Shown: positions 53,995-63,404, counted from the first letter of the stretch. The stretch is 64,000 bases of DNA from Burkholderia ubonensis subsp. mesacidophila (GCF_002097715.1 NZ_CP020738.1:2046001-2110000), one strand, 5' to 3'. Notes: generated by a model from the letters alone, not told the origin. Program-made: numbers and translations.

Positions 53995-55167
53995 TCAGAA
54001 CTTGTGGCGGATCGCCGCGCGCACCGCGAACTGGTTCGACGACGACGACGGACCGTCGGTGCCGACCACGTAGCCGCCATCGGCGGCCGTATTGGTCCGA
54101 TCGCCGGCGACCTTCTGCCATGCGCCCTGCAGATACACGTCGGTGCGCTTCGACAGGCTGTAGTCGGCCATTAGGCCCACGGTGTGGTACTTCGGCTTGA
54201 TCGAGCCGGTCGCGGCGTCGAACTTGCCGTCCGTGTACACGTACTGCGCGCCGACGAAGAAATCGGGCGTGAGCTGGTACTTGCCGTTGATCTCGAAGTT
54301 CTGGAACTTCGTCGCGGTCAGGCCAAGGCCCGAGAACGTCGCCGCGGGCAGATAGACGGTCGACACCGGGTTCTTCACGTCGGTATTCGTGTAGACGAAG
54401 CCGACGGTCGCCGGGCCGAAGGTGTAGTTGATGCCGCCGCCGAAGATGCGCAGGCGGTCGGCGACGAAGTTCGCGTCGTCGGCCGTGATCGCGCCCGCAT
54501 TGCCGTTGCCCGGGCTGTTCGCCTGCAGGTAGGCCGCGGCGATCTGCAGGCCGGCCAGCGAATACTGCGCGCCGATGCTGTACTGGCGGTTGGTCGAGAA
54601 GCCGGTGCTGTTGCTGAAGCTGTAGGTGCCGCCGACCTGCAGGCCGTTCCAGTCCGGGCTCGCGTATTTCACCGTGTTGTTGACGCGGAACGAGTTGTCG
54701 GTGTTGTCGTTGTCGAACGGATGCGAGAACAGCGTGCCGCCCCAGTTGCCGTTCGCGGTCAGCGGCGCGAGATAGTCGACGAGCGCGTCGTACTGGCGGC
54801 CGAACGTCAGCGTGCCGAAGCGCGACTCGGCGAGGCCGACGTACGCCTGGCGGCCGAACATGCGGCTGCCCTGGCCGAGCCGGCCGTTGTTCACGTCGAA
54901 GCCGTTTTCCAGCACGAACACCGCCTTCAGCCCGCCGCCCAGGTCCTCCGAGCCGCGCAGCCCCCAGCGGCTGCCCTGCGCGTAGCCGCTCGCGAGCTGG
55001 TAGTTGGTCTTGCCGACGCCGTTCACGCCGACGTTGTTCGTGTAGTTGAAGCCCTCGTCGATCAGGCCGTACAGCGTCACGCTGTTCTGCGCGAGCGCCG
55101 GCGCGGTGAAGGCGGTGAAGGTGGCGAAAGCGGCGAGCGCGGCGGTGGAAATGACGGGCTTCTTCAT
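53995..55167 (-). CDS. outer-membrane porin, Burkholderia general type
   Basis: A 390-residue trimeric porin. The signal peptide is residues 1-26 (cleavage after ALA), then QNSVTLYGLIDEGFNYTNN, the standard N-terminal strand of Burkholderia/Neisseria porins. GSRWGLRGSEDLGGGLKAVFVLENGFD and RQAYVGLAESRFGTLTFGRQYD follow, and the C-terminal strand ends in Phe (AVRAAIRHKF), needed for outer-membrane assembly. It allows diffusion of small solutes. A 380-base upstream gap holds its promoter and that of opgC. Single gene. Confidence 0.94.
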   Translation of the reverse strand: MKKPVISTAALAAFATFTAFTAPALAQNSVTLYGLIDEGFNYTNNVGVNGVGKTNYQLASGYAQGSRWGLRGSEDLGGGLKAVFVLENGFDVNNGRLGQGSRMFGRQAYVGLAESRFGTLTFGRQYDALVDYLAPLTANGNWGGTLFSHPFDNDNTDNSFRVNNTVKYASPDWNGLQVGGTYSFSNSTGFSTNRQYSIGAQYSLAGLQIAAAYLQANSPGNGNAGAITADDANFVADRLRIFGGGINYTFGPATVGFVYTNTDVKNPVSTVYLPAATFSGLGLTATKFQNFEINGKYQLTPDFFVGAQYVYTDGKFDAATGSIKPKYHTVGLMADYSLSKRTDVYLQGAWQKVAGDRTNTAADGGYVVGTDGPSSSSNQFAVRAAIRHKF

Positions 55168-55550
55168 GGCGAATCTCCAGAACCGGATGGCCGGGCGCGC
55201 CCGTGAGGCACGCCCGGCGCGAGTCTTGTATGGCCCGCTCGGCGGGCGGCGCGGGGTGGCACGCCGCGCAATATTCAAAATGGTGTCACGTCGGAAACCA
55301 ATCGTCCACCGGGGGGCGGCTCCGCGTCGGCAAGCGTTGCGCCTGCCCAACTGGCCCCATTGTGCCGATGGCCGGGCAAGCCTTGCGGGCCGCGGGCGGC
55401 GACCATGCCATTCGCGTAAACCCGAAAAAAGTCGCATCGATGGCACAATGCGCATCTGTTTGTCACATTTCCTCACGAATTCATGCTTGACCCCGATTCA
55501 TGCGCGGCGTGTGCCTGCCGCGCACGCGGCGGGCGCCGGGAGCCGGGCCG

Positions 55551-56648
55551 ATGAGCGCCGCCGCCAAGCCCGGCCGCTACGCCGAACTCGATTTCTTCCG
55601 CGGACTCGTCCTGCTCGTCATCGTCATCGACCACATCGGCGGCAGCATCCTGTCGCGCGTCACGCTGCACGCGTACGCGCTGTGCGATGCCGCCGAGGTC
55701 TTCGTGTTCCTCGGCGGCTTCGCGACCGCGATCGCGTACAACTCGCTCGCCGAGCGTCACGACGAGGCCGCCGCGCGCCAGCGTTTCATCCGGCGCGCGT
55801 TCGAGATCTATCGCGCGTTCCTCGTCACGGCCGGCCTGATGCTGCTGATCACCGCCGCGCTGAACGCGCTGGCGATCGACGGCCCGAACATGCCGACCAA
55901 CGATCTCGACGGCCTGATCCAGAAGCCGCTCGCCGCGCTGCGCGACATCCTGCTGTTCCGGCGCCAGCCGTACCTGGCGTCGGTGCTGCCGATGTATGCG
56001 TTCTTCGCGCTGCTCGCCCCGCTCGCGCTGCCGCTCGCGCGCACCCAGCCGTGGCTGCTGCTCGCGTTCAGCGCGTCGCTGTGGTTCGCGGCGCCGCACG
56101 CCGCCGGCTACCTGCCGACCGTCGAAGGCACGCCGTGGGACTTCAATCCGTTCGCGTGGCAGTTCCTGTTCGTGCTCGGCGTGATCTCGCGCTGCCAGCC
56201 GGTCTACCAGACCCTCGCGCCGAAACCGCAGGGCTGGCTGCTGACGGCCGCGTCGCTCGCGATCGTCGCCGCGGGCGCCTATTACCGGCTGCGCATCGAG
56301 CCGTTCCCGACCGATCCGTCGATCAAGCAGAACCTCGGCGCGCTGCGGCTCGTGAACTTCCTCGCGATCGCGTGGCTCGCGGCCAAGCTCGTGCACCTCG
56401 GCTGGATGAAGAAGGTCGCGCACGCGATGCCGTGGATCGGCACGATCGGCCGCCAGGGCCTGCTGTGCTTCGTCGCCGGCACCGCCATTTCGCTCGCGGT
56501 CGATTCGCTGCTGTACGAGGCGACCGAGGGCTACCTCGACGTGCCGCTCGGGCTGACCGCCGACGTCGTCGCGATGGGCCTGCTGTATCTCGTCGCCAAG
56601 CTCTACGCGCCGCTGATGTCGCGGCTGCCGTTCCGCGCGCGGCGCTAA
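55551..56648 (+). CDS. opgC: OpgC-family membrane acyltransferase-like protein
   Basis: A 365-residue inner-membrane protein with about ten helices. RYAELDFFRGLVLLVIVIDHIGGSIL and AEVFVFLGGFATAIAYN are the conserved N-terminal part of OpgC, which succinylates osmoregulated periplasmic glucans, and the segment GTPWDFNPFAWQFLFVLGV is also typical. The start at 55551 has GGGAG upstream; a frame 17 codons longer begins with a Cys/Arg-rich peptide and is less likely. The downstream esterase is 64 bases away and may be cotranscribed. Confidence 0.88.
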   Translation: MSAAAKPGRYAELDFFRGLVLLVIVIDHIGGSILSRVTLHAYALCDAAEVFVFLGGFATAIAYNSLAERHDEAAARQRFIRRAFEIYRAFLVTAGLMLLITAALNALAIDGPNMPTNDLDGLIQKPLAALRDILLFRRQPYLASVLPMYAFFALLAPLALPLARTQPWLLLAFSASLWFAAPHAAGYLPTVEGTPWDFNPFAWQFLFVLGVISRCQPVYQTLAPKPQGWLLTAASLAIVAAGAYYRLRIEPFPTDPSIKQNLGALRLVNFLAIAWLAAKLVHLGWMKKVAHAMPWIGTIGRQGLLCFVAGTAISLAVDSLLYEATEGYLDVPLGLTADVVAMGLLYLVAKLYAPLMSRLPFRARR

Positions 56649-56712
56649 ACGTCCGCACGGCCGTCATCCGCCGCTGCTACGATAGGCGGCGATACTCCTC
56701 AACCCGCTCGAC

Positions 56713-57585
56713 ATGCGCCGATTTTTCCTCCTGCTTGCCGCCGCGCTGACCATCGGCCTCGCCGATTCCGCCGAAGCCACCCCCACCGTCCAGGCGGCCC
56801 CGATCAACGACGACAGCATCGTCGTGATGCGCACGTTCCGTTCGGCGTCGCTGCAGCGCGACTGGTCGTACACGGTCTACCTGCCGCCCCGCTACAACCC
56901 GGAGGGCGCACGCTACCCGGTGCTGTACCTGCTGCACGGCAACGCGGGCAATGCGAACGACTGGATCACGCAGGGCCGGCTGCAGGTCACCGCGGACACG
57001 CTGATCGAGCGGCACGACATCCCGCCGGTCGTGATCGTGATGCCGCAAGGCGGCACCGACTGGTACGTCGATCGCAAGGAGCGGATGCAGAGCGCGTTCC
57101 TCAACGATCTGCTGCCGGAGGTCGAGACGCATTTCGCGGTGTCGAACCAGCGCGCGGGCCGCGCGATCGGTGGCGTGTCGATGGGGGGCTTCGGCGCGCT
57201 GCGCTTCACGCTGCTCGAGCCGGGCCTGTTCTGCGGCGCGATGCTGCTGAGCCCGGCGATCTATGCGAACGAGCCGCCGCTGAACTCGGCGGCCCGCTAT
57301 GTGGGCGTGTTCGGCGATAAACAGTTCGACTCGCGCGTCTGGCACGAACTGAATTACCCGGCGCTGCTGCGCACCTATTACGCGCGGAACTGGCGCGTGC
57401 CGATGTTCATCGCCGCCGGCGACGACGACCTGACGATCCAGGCCGAATCGAGCGTGCTGTATACGCAGCTGCGCCGCGCGCAGAACCCGGCCGAGCTGCG
57501 CATCGTCGACGGCGGCCACACGTGGGACGTGTGGCGCGGCCTGATCGCGCCGGCGCTCAAGTACACGCTCGAGTGCGTCAAGTAA
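56713..57585 (+). CDS. secreted esterase-D-type alpha/beta hydrolase
   Basis: A 290-residue serine hydrolase. The signal peptide is about residues 1-22 (cleavage near AEA). The oxyanion segment YPVLYLLHGNAGNANDW, the nucleophile elbow GGVSMGGFGAL (Ser in GxSxG), an Asp in AAGDDDLT and His in DGGHTWDVW complete the triad of the esterase D/mycolyltransferase-like (PF00756) family. It acts in the periplasm or outside the cell. Placed after opgC, it could act on glucan succinyl groups or other acyl esters, but the context is the only hint. Confidence 0.88.
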   Translation: MRRFFLLLAAALTIGLADSAEATPTVQAAPINDDSIVVMRTFRSASLQRDWSYTVYLPPRYNPEGARYPVLYLLHGNAGNANDWITQGRLQVTADTLIERHDIPPVVIVMPQGGTDWYVDRKERMQSAFLNDLLPEVETHFAVSNQRAGRAIGGVSMGGFGALRFTLLEPGLFCGAMLLSPAIYANEPPLNSAARYVGVFGDKQFDSRVWHELNYPALLRTYYARNWRVPMFIAAGDDDLTIQAESSVLYTQLRRAQNPAELRIVDGGHTWDVWRGLIAPALKYTLECVK

Positions 57586-57702
57586 CGACGGCGGCAAGCT
57601 GCGACAGCGCGACCTTGCGCGCCTGGTCGGGTCGCGCCGGCCGGCCCGACGACGGGCCGGCCAGTGCTTCCGTTGCCTGACGGGATGGCTTCCCGAATCA
57701 GG

Positions 57703-58236
57703 TCACCCCTGATCCATTCGGTGCAACGCCGCCTTGTACGTCGGTCTGCGCACCTCGGCGTAGAAGCCGATATTGGTCCGCAGCCTGGCCACGTCCTCGT
57801 CCGTCAGGGTGCGCACGGCCTTGGCGGGTGCGCCGAGAATCAGCGAACGCTCGGGAAAGACCTTGCCCGCCGTGACGACGGCGCCGGCGCCGACCAGGCA
57901 CTGACGACCGATCACCGCGCCGTCGAGCACCACCGCCTGGATGCCGATCAGCGAGCCCTCGTCGATCGTGCAGCCATGCAATACGGCCTGGTGGCCGACC
58001 GTCACATGCGCAGCAATCGTCAAAGGGCACCCTGCATCGGTGTGCAGCACGGCCCCGTCCTGGATGTTGGTCCCGGCCCCGACGACGATCGGCTCGGTAT
58101 CGCCACGCAATATCGCACCGAACCAGACGCTCGAATCCGCGCCCAACCGGACGTCGCCGACAATCGTCGCCGTGTCCGCCACGAACGCACTCGGATGAAC
58201 GGTGGGCACGCGATCGCCCAATCGATAGAGGGTCAT
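57703..58236 (-). CDS. gamma-carbonic anhydrase-like hexapeptide protein
   Basis: A 177-residue left-handed beta-helix protein of the YrdA/PaaY family. Hexapeptide repeats run from about residue 18 to 125 (VADTATIVGDVRLGADSSVWFGAILRGD). The metal-binding histidines are in VLHTDAG, VTVGHQAVLHG, matching gamma-carbonic anhydrases. GGAG precedes the ATG. It starts 15 bases after the stop of the BKACE gene, so both form an operon. PaaY-like members act as thioesterases in some pathways, which would suit a CoA-linked catabolic operon; this is inference. Confidence 0.88.
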   Translation of the reverse strand: MTLYRLGDRVPTVHPSAFVADTATIVGDVRLGADSSVWFGAILRGDTEPIVVGAGTNIQDGAVLHTDAGCPLTIAAHVTVGHQAVLHGCTIDEGSLIGIQAVVLDGAVIGRQCLVGAGAVVTAGKVFPERSLILGAPAKAVRTLTDEDVARLRTNIGFYAEVRRPTYKAALHRMDQG

Positions 58237-58251
58237 CGAACGTTCGCTCCG

Positions 58252-59862
58252 TCATGCGCGCTTCAGATGCGGTTGGCGCGACTTGCCGGCCGGCAGGCCG
58301 AGCATGTCCCGCACCTCGGCGGCGGTTTGCACCGTGACGCCCCTGGCGAGCAGGTCTTCGCGCAGCATGCGCACCTGTTCCCATGTGCCGCGCGCCTTGC
58401 GGACGCCACCTGGAACTCGGCTGTCCTGCACGTTCAGGCCATCCTCCAGGCCGATCCGAACCCCGTCCAGCTGCAACGCGTGCGCGAGATCCGCCAATAG
58501 CGCTTGCAGCGGTCCCGGCAGCAGCAACGAGACGAGCGACGACGGAAAGCCGTCGCGCAGCCGTGCGACAACCGGCCTCAGCTGTTCGACCGCGAGGTCG
58601 ATCGCACGCTGCCGGTCCTGTGCGTCGCCGGTCGCCACGCAGCGGTTGATTTCCTGCCTGACGGCCGGCGCAATCAACGAATCGTCCTCGACTTCCCCGC
58701 TGACCGGGTCGCGACGATACTGGTCGACGGCCGCCACCAGCATGAACAGCACGGGCCGGCCGGTCGCTTCAAGGAACGCCCGGTACAGGGTCGTCGCGTT
58801 GTCGATGATCGTGTGATTGAATACCTCGACCTCCGGGCGCGTGCCGACGCGCTGGAAATGCGCGAACTGCTCGGCCAGGAAATCCGGCGCGTTGTCGTAG
58901 CCGCCGCCGCCCTGGAAAATCACGGCGGCCGGGCTCAGCGACGCGACTTCGGGCACCGCTGCGTCGCCGTAGGATTTCAGATGGGCGCGCCGCAGCGTGC
59001 TGCGCGCGCCGTGACGGTCGCCCCGCACGCTCGTCGACAGGTTCAGGATCGCCGTCGTATCGGCGCGCCTCACGGCCGGCACGATCGCGTCGTAATGATC
59101 GACGACGATCTGGTTGCGCTGCGCGCCGACCGTGACGGCGCCCAATCCGGGGATGTCGAGTTGCGCACGGTCGCCGAGTTCACGCGTATGCAAATGCACG
59201 ACCGCCGCCCCTTCCTTGATCGAGCGGACGGTTTCGTCCACGATCGCATCCGGCGTGATCGGCAATACCGGTGAGCGCCCCTTGCCCGCTTGCCAGTAAC
59301 CGTCGCCGCACGCTTTCCAGCCGGATTTTTCCAGCTTGGCCAACAGCGCCGGACAGTCGTCGCGAATCGAATCGATCAGCGCGGGCGGGAAATAGCTGTG
59401 CAGCTTCGCGTGATCCCAGACCAGGTCGCCGCGCTCGTTGGCCACCCATCCATAGGTCGTCAATTGCAGCACGATCCGCCTGACGAGCTCGACCGACGAC
59501 AGGCCCATCAGCCATTCACGCGGGATTGAGGCGCTGCCGGACGCCAACACGGGCGGCGCATGCCAGGCCCCATCGCGATGCGTCCATCCGATTTCCTCCA
59601 ATGCCTGGCGAGCGGCAGGCTTGTTGGATAGTTGTGCTAAAAAATCATCTGAAACAGAAAGACCATGTCCCGATTCGATTAACCATCCGCCGGCCGAAAC
59701 AGCTTCCCAGCCGTCGGATTTCAATCGGCCGGCGATTTTCTCGGCTTGTGCGGTATCGAATAGCTGGTGAATGAGGCAGGACGGAATGAAAGTCGGCTCG
59801 AGCGGATCGAGCCACTTCGGCACGGCCCCAGTGGGTGCGGCAGTGATGTACATACGTGTCAT
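58252..59862 (-). CDS. BKACE-family (DUF849) enzyme with a large N-terminal insertion
   Basis: A 536-residue protein. The beta-keto acid cleavage enzyme fold starts with MTRMYITAAPTGAVP and resumes at about residue 199 with PVLPITPDAIVDETVRSIKEGAAVVHLHTRE, including the zinc-binding HLH (223-225). It then continues normally through EVEVFNHTIIDN and LDGVRIGLEDGL. BKACEs join a beta-keto acid with acetyl-CoA. Ordinary members are about 270-310 residues. The extra 180 residues between strand 1 and the PITP motif contain three short repeats with a GW-x(6-8)-W core. It is the first gene of an operon with the gamma-carbonic anhydrase-like gene. Confidence 0.88.
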   Translation of the reverse strand: MTRMYITAAPTGAVPKWLDPLEPTFIPSCLIHQLFDTAQAEKIAGRLKSDGWEAVSAGGWLIESGHGLSVSDDFLAQLSNKPAARQALEEIGWTHRDGAWHAPPVLASGSASIPREWLMGLSSVELVRRIVLQLTTYGWVANERGDLVWDHAKLHSYFPPALIDSIRDDCPALLAKLEKSGWKACGDGYWQAGKGRSPVLPITPDAIVDETVRSIKEGAAVVHLHTRELGDRAQLDIPGLGAVTVGAQRNQIVVDHYDAIVPAVRRADTTAILNLSTSVRGDRHGARSTLRRAHLKSYGDAAVPEVASLSPAAVIFQGGGGYDNAPDFLAEQFAHFQRVGTRPEVEVFNHTIIDNATTLYRAFLEATGRPVLFMLVAAVDQYRRDPVSGEVEDDSLIAPAVRQEINRCVATGDAQDRQRAIDLAVEQLRPVVARLRDGFPSSLVSLLLPGPLQALLADLAHALQLDGVRIGLEDGLNVQDSRVPGGVRKARGTWEQVRMLREDLLARGVTVQTAAEVRDMLGLPAGKSRQPHLKRA

Positions 59863-59897
59863 GGGTAATCTTCCGGTTGGTTGAGAAGAAATACATG

Positions 59898-59911
59898 AAG
59901 CAACGTTGCTT
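59898..59911. promoter_or_regulatory. palindrome upstream of the BKACE operon
   Basis: AAGCAACGTTGCTT is a perfect 14-base palindrome 36 bases upstream of the BKACE start, in AT-rich promoter-like DNA. Palindromes with a central CG are typical of LacI- and some TetR-type operators. A TetR gene lies 0.7 kb away, but no link is shown. Confidence 0.45.
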
Positions 59912-60039
59912 ACGATCAGCTTATAGAAGCCACCCGAAAATACAAGGCCGTTGAAGTGAAATTGATTGGAAAATGAAAGAAATAATCGGACGTCGCCGAA
60001 ATGGTCTGATTGATTATTCTCGAAGCGCCGAAATTGTTT

Positions 60040-60600
60040 AAATCAACTGAAAACTCCGGCAATTTGCAGACACACGTGAGTGAGCCGCGATCGTGGCACG
60101 AAAAAACATGCGCCCGGAATGTTCATGCGCTTCTTGTCAGCCGCTACCGGTCTCCATTCGAAATTGATTGGCAGTACATGCTTTGCCGCGATCATTGCGC
60201 TGATTGCGTCCGCAACCCCGAGAGCAGCGCCAGCCCACGCCCCTGCTAGTGGTTGGCAGTCGTGCCCTGCAGAAGGCTCATGAACGATGCATTGCCGAAG
60301 ACGTACGCCATTGACCCGCACACGTGTTCTTGCGGGTGTCCGGCTCGGATTCGAGACGAACTTGCAGCGCGTTGCGAACTTCGAGCGCCGCCTCGGGCGA
60401 TACCTCCTGTTCCGCGAAGGGCGTGATCTGCACCGGCTTGATAACCACCCGGCCGTAACGGCCGAATTGCGCGCCCTTGGGCGGGATGGCCGTACCGTGG
60501 TCGCCGCTTTTCACCAGCCCCTGGTATGAAGGACTTCGTCGCCTCCGGTGTCGCACACGCGCTCAACAGCAGTTTTCCTCAAAAAAGGTGTGCCGTTCGG
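60040..60600 (-). pseudogene. decayed lipoprotein gene
   Basis: On the minus strand a lipoprotein-like start (LLSACATPEATKSFIPGAG) changes frame near 60525 into YQGLVKSGDHGTAIPPKGAQFGRYGRVVIKPVQITPF and then changes again near the 3' end (GVRLRQCIVHEPSAGHDC). The lipobox plus Y-x-R-V-V-I-x-P-V-Q-I pattern recalls DUF3313-type lipoproteins. No single frame covers it and no complete start with a ribosome site was found. The segment 59912-60040 is AT-rich and featureless. Confidence 0.45.
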
Positions 60601-60602
60601 TG

Positions 60603-61190
60603 TCATGAAGCCAGAACGTAGGTCCGGAAGAAATCGCCGAGCGCGGCGGCCGTGCGATCGATGTCGATTGATGTTCCCAGGCTCTGGTCGAGCCACAGGC
60701 CATTGAACAAGGAAAAAACGATGTTCACCGCGCCTTGCGGGTCCAGCGACTGCCTGACCCAGCCTTCGGCCTGACCGCGTGCCAGCACGTCCGCGAAATC
60801 CGTGCGCATCTTGCGGTCAAGCGCAAGGAGATCGGGCCTTCTTTCCGAGTCGCGTGCCAGTTCAAGCCAGCTGTCGACCCCGAGGCCATAGCCGGTCTGC
60901 CCGATCTCGACCAGTTGATCCGCCGTCATATCCGCCAGCCGGTTCAGCCCTTCCTTGCTGAGAAGACGATTGAAGTCCTGCATGTAGCGCTCGATGTCGA
61001 TGATCGCGTTGATCGTCTCGCGCTTGTCGGAGAAATACCTGAACACGGCGCCCGCGCTCATGCCCGCCTGCGCACAGATGTCCTCCGTCCGTGCCCCATG
61101 GAACCCCTTTGCCTTGAAGACCTGCGCGGCAGCAAGCAGGATTTGCTCCCGACGCTGTTCGTGGAGCTTCTCATTCCGTGTACGAGCCAT
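60603..61190 (-). CDS. TetR-family regulator
   Basis: A 195-residue repressor-type protein. HTH: REQILLAAAQVFKAKGFHGARTEDICAQAGMSAGAVFRYFSDKRETI, followed by an all-helical ligand-binding domain. GAGGAA immediately upstream of the ATG selects MARTRNEKL; the longer frame to 61505 is not credible. It is divergent from the cysteine desulfurase fusion gene with a 298-base gap that likely holds operators for both. Confidence 0.9.
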   Translation of the reverse strand: MARTRNEKLHEQRREQILLAAAQVFKAKGFHGARTEDICAQAGMSAGAVFRYFSDKRETINAIIDIERYMQDFNRLLSKEGLNRLADMTADQLVEIGQTGYGLGVDSWLELARDSERRPDLLALDRKMRTDFADVLARGQAEGWVRQSLDPQGAVNIVFSLFNGLWLDQSLGTSIDIDRTAAALGDFFRTYVLAS

Positions 61191-61488
61191 TTCCTCAATA
61201 AATAGACGGAGTAATTCGTCGCGCCTTGTAGCGTTGCGTCGAAGCGCGTCAAATCGACCTTGCCGGTGGCATGGCAGCGGCGCCCCGCGACCCTGCCCCC
61301 CCCGGCTTCCCGCATTGCGGTTGGCCGAGCCTGCCGGTGTCACCGGCGCAACCACGGACGGGACCTGGAACAACGCCTCACGATAGAAAAATATTCCATC
61401 AATGGCGCAATTCTCAACCAAATTTGGATCCTTTTTCCGGGTTGCGCCCCGTATCATTTCCTGCATTACAGCGTGGCAAGTAACGGAA

Positions 61489-62967
61489 ATGAGCGAGAAC
61501 AACATATTGCATTACCTCGACTACGCGGCGACGACGCCTGTCGATCCGCGGGTGATCGAATCGATGGCCGCGTGTCTCGGCGCCGACGGCGTATTCGGCA
61601 ACCCGGCGTCGAGTTCGCATCGGGCGGGCCGGCTCGCACGTGCAAAGGTGGAACGGGCGCGCGAACAGGTTGCCGCGCTCATTGGCGCGGATGCGGACGA
61701 AATCGTCTGGACGTCGGGCGCCACGGAATCAAACAACCTGGCGCTCAAAGGGTATGCGGATGCCGCAACCGGAAAACGCCACCTGATCACGAGCCGCATC
61801 GAACACAAGGCCATTCTCGACACGATGGCCAGCCTTGCGAAGCACGGCTTGTCGGTCTCCTACCTCACGCCGACGCGCGACGGCGAAATCACGGCCGACG
61901 CCGTGGCCGCGGCGATTGGCCCCGAGACCGGCCTGGTGTCGCTCATGCTCGTGAACAACGAGATCGGCACGCTCACGAACATCGGCGAGATCGCCCGCGT
62001 CGTGCACGCCGCCGGCGCCCTGCTCCACGTCGATGCGGCGCAGGCCCTCGGCAAGACCCCGATCGATGTCCGCGCGCTCGGCATCGACCTGATGTCGATG
62101 TCCGCGCACAAGGTTTATGGCCCCAAAGGGATCGGCGCACTCTTCGTCCGTCGAGACATTGCGGACAGCATTGCACCTCAGATGCACGGTGGCGGACACG
62201 AGCGGGGCTTGCGCTCGGGTACGCTCGCCACCCATCAGATCGTCGGCATGGGGACCGCGTGCGAACTGGCAGCCGATGAACTCGAGGCCGACAGCGCACG
62301 GATTTCCGCGCTCAGCATGCGCTTGCGGGACTCGGTGCTCGCGCTCGGCGACGTCGAGCAGAACGCGTCCGCGGCGCGACGCATCCCGCATACGTTGAGC
62401 CTGACCGTGAATGCGCCCGGTTTCTTCCCGTTCATGCTGGGCGACGCGCTCGCCGTGTCGTCCACCTCCGCATGCAACTCGGCCGCCGGCACGCCGTCCC
62501 ACGTCCTGACGGCAATCGGCCTGGATGCGGATTCGGCCGGCCGCACCGTCCGTATCAGCGTCGGACGCTTCACGACGGAACAGGACATCGACTTCGCCAT
62601 AGCCTGTTTCCGGCAAGCCATCGAGCAATGCCGGTCGACCGCATCAAACGGGTTTGCAGCGTCGCGCCAGATCATGCCGGATGACCTGAAAGCCATTCGC
62701 GACGCGGGCTTCCGCTCCGTGATCTGCAACCGGCCCGACGGGGAAAGCGCCGATCAGCCGGCCTTTGACGAGATTGCCGCCGCGGCCCGCGAATTGGGGC
62801 TCGACGCGCGATACCTGCCCGTCAAGTCCGATCACATCGGCGACGCGGAAGTCGATGCCTTTGGCGCAATGGTCGACGCATTGCCGAAGCCTGTTCTCGC
62901 CTATTGCCGAAGCGGCAATCGCGCCGGAATGCTGTGGAATCGGTTGGCGACTCGGCGTACTGCCTGA
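61489..62967 (+). CDS. cysteine desulfurase fused to a DUF442 phosphatase-like domain
   Basis: A 492-residue protein. Residues 1-385 are an IscS/NifS-type PLP enzyme that removes sulfur from cysteine: LDYAATTPVDPRV, TSGATESNNLALKG, RIEHKAILDT, PLP lysine in SAHKVYGPKGIG, and the active Cys in VSSTSACNSAAG. Residues about 400-485 are a DUF442 domain (MPDDLKAIRDAGFRSVICNRPD) ending in the rhodanese/PTP-like loop YCRSGNRAGMLW. Fusion of a sulfur-mobilising enzyme to such a loop suggests sulfur passes to the second cysteine; that is inference. The start at MSENNILHY is preferred to the longer frame from 61402. Confidence 0.9.
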   Translation: MSENNILHYLDYAATTPVDPRVIESMAACLGADGVFGNPASSSHRAGRLARAKVERAREQVAALIGADADEIVWTSGATESNNLALKGYADAATGKRHLITSRIEHKAILDTMASLAKHGLSVSYLTPTRDGEITADAVAAAIGPETGLVSLMLVNNEIGTLTNIGEIARVVHAAGALLHVDAAQALGKTPIDVRALGIDLMSMSAHKVYGPKGIGALFVRRDIADSIAPQMHGGGHERGLRSGTLATHQIVGMGTACELAADELEADSARISALSMRLRDSVLALGDVEQNASAARRIPHTLSLTVNAPGFFPFMLGDALAVSSTSACNSAAGTPSHVLTAIGLDADSAGRTVRISVGRFTTEQDIDFAIACFRQAIEQCRSTASNGFAASRQIMPDDLKAIRDAGFRSVICNRPDGESADQPAFDEIAAAARELGLDARYLPVKSDHIGDAEVDAFGAMVDALPKPVLAYCRSGNRAGMLWNRLATRRTA

Positions 62968-63221
62968 CTCACCGGTTCGCAATGGAACGGATCTGCCCCC
63001 GGTTTTAGTCCGAACCGCCGACGGCAACGCTCCGGTTCGGCCATCGGAATCTCGACGCTTTCCACTTGATGCCCGAGCTTGATGCCAGCCACGGAAGCAC
63101 CGCCTGTTTCAGGAGGTGCTCCGTGTCCTGAGATTCAGGGGGCTGCCCCGACCAGCGCGCAAGGGAACCCATTTGCGCTTCTCCGCAAGCGGGCGCGCCA
63201 CGACCATCTTCCGATAACTTG
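62968..63221. other. gene-free stretch upstream of the rpoD paralogue
   Basis: About 250 bases with open frames on both strands but none with recognisable protein features or a ribosome site. It may include the 3' untranslated region of the desulfurase gene. No tRNA, terminator or repeat was clearly seen. Confidence 0.4.
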
Positions 63222-63250
63222 TTGCGTCGCACAACATCATCCAGTACAAT
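63222..63250 (+). promoter_or_regulatory. candidate sigma-70 promoter of the rpoD paralogue
   Basis: TTGCGT (63222-63227), a 17-base spacer and TACAAT (63245-63250) form a plausible housekeeping promoter. It lies about 155 bases upstream of the rpoD-like start. The -35 element overlaps an imperfect palindrome GTTGCG-tcg-CACAAC. Confidence 0.4.
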
Positions 63251-63404
63251 TTAGGGTTCCCCATTTTGCGCGCACCAGAATCCGCGAGAGGCACACCAGC
63301 CTCGACTGTCCGCGCGCCATCCCACGATTTCGTTCGCACCCCGACGAGCTGACCAGCCTGTCGAGTCCGCAACGATCGTCGGCCCACCTGCGGAGGAGAA
63401 TGTA

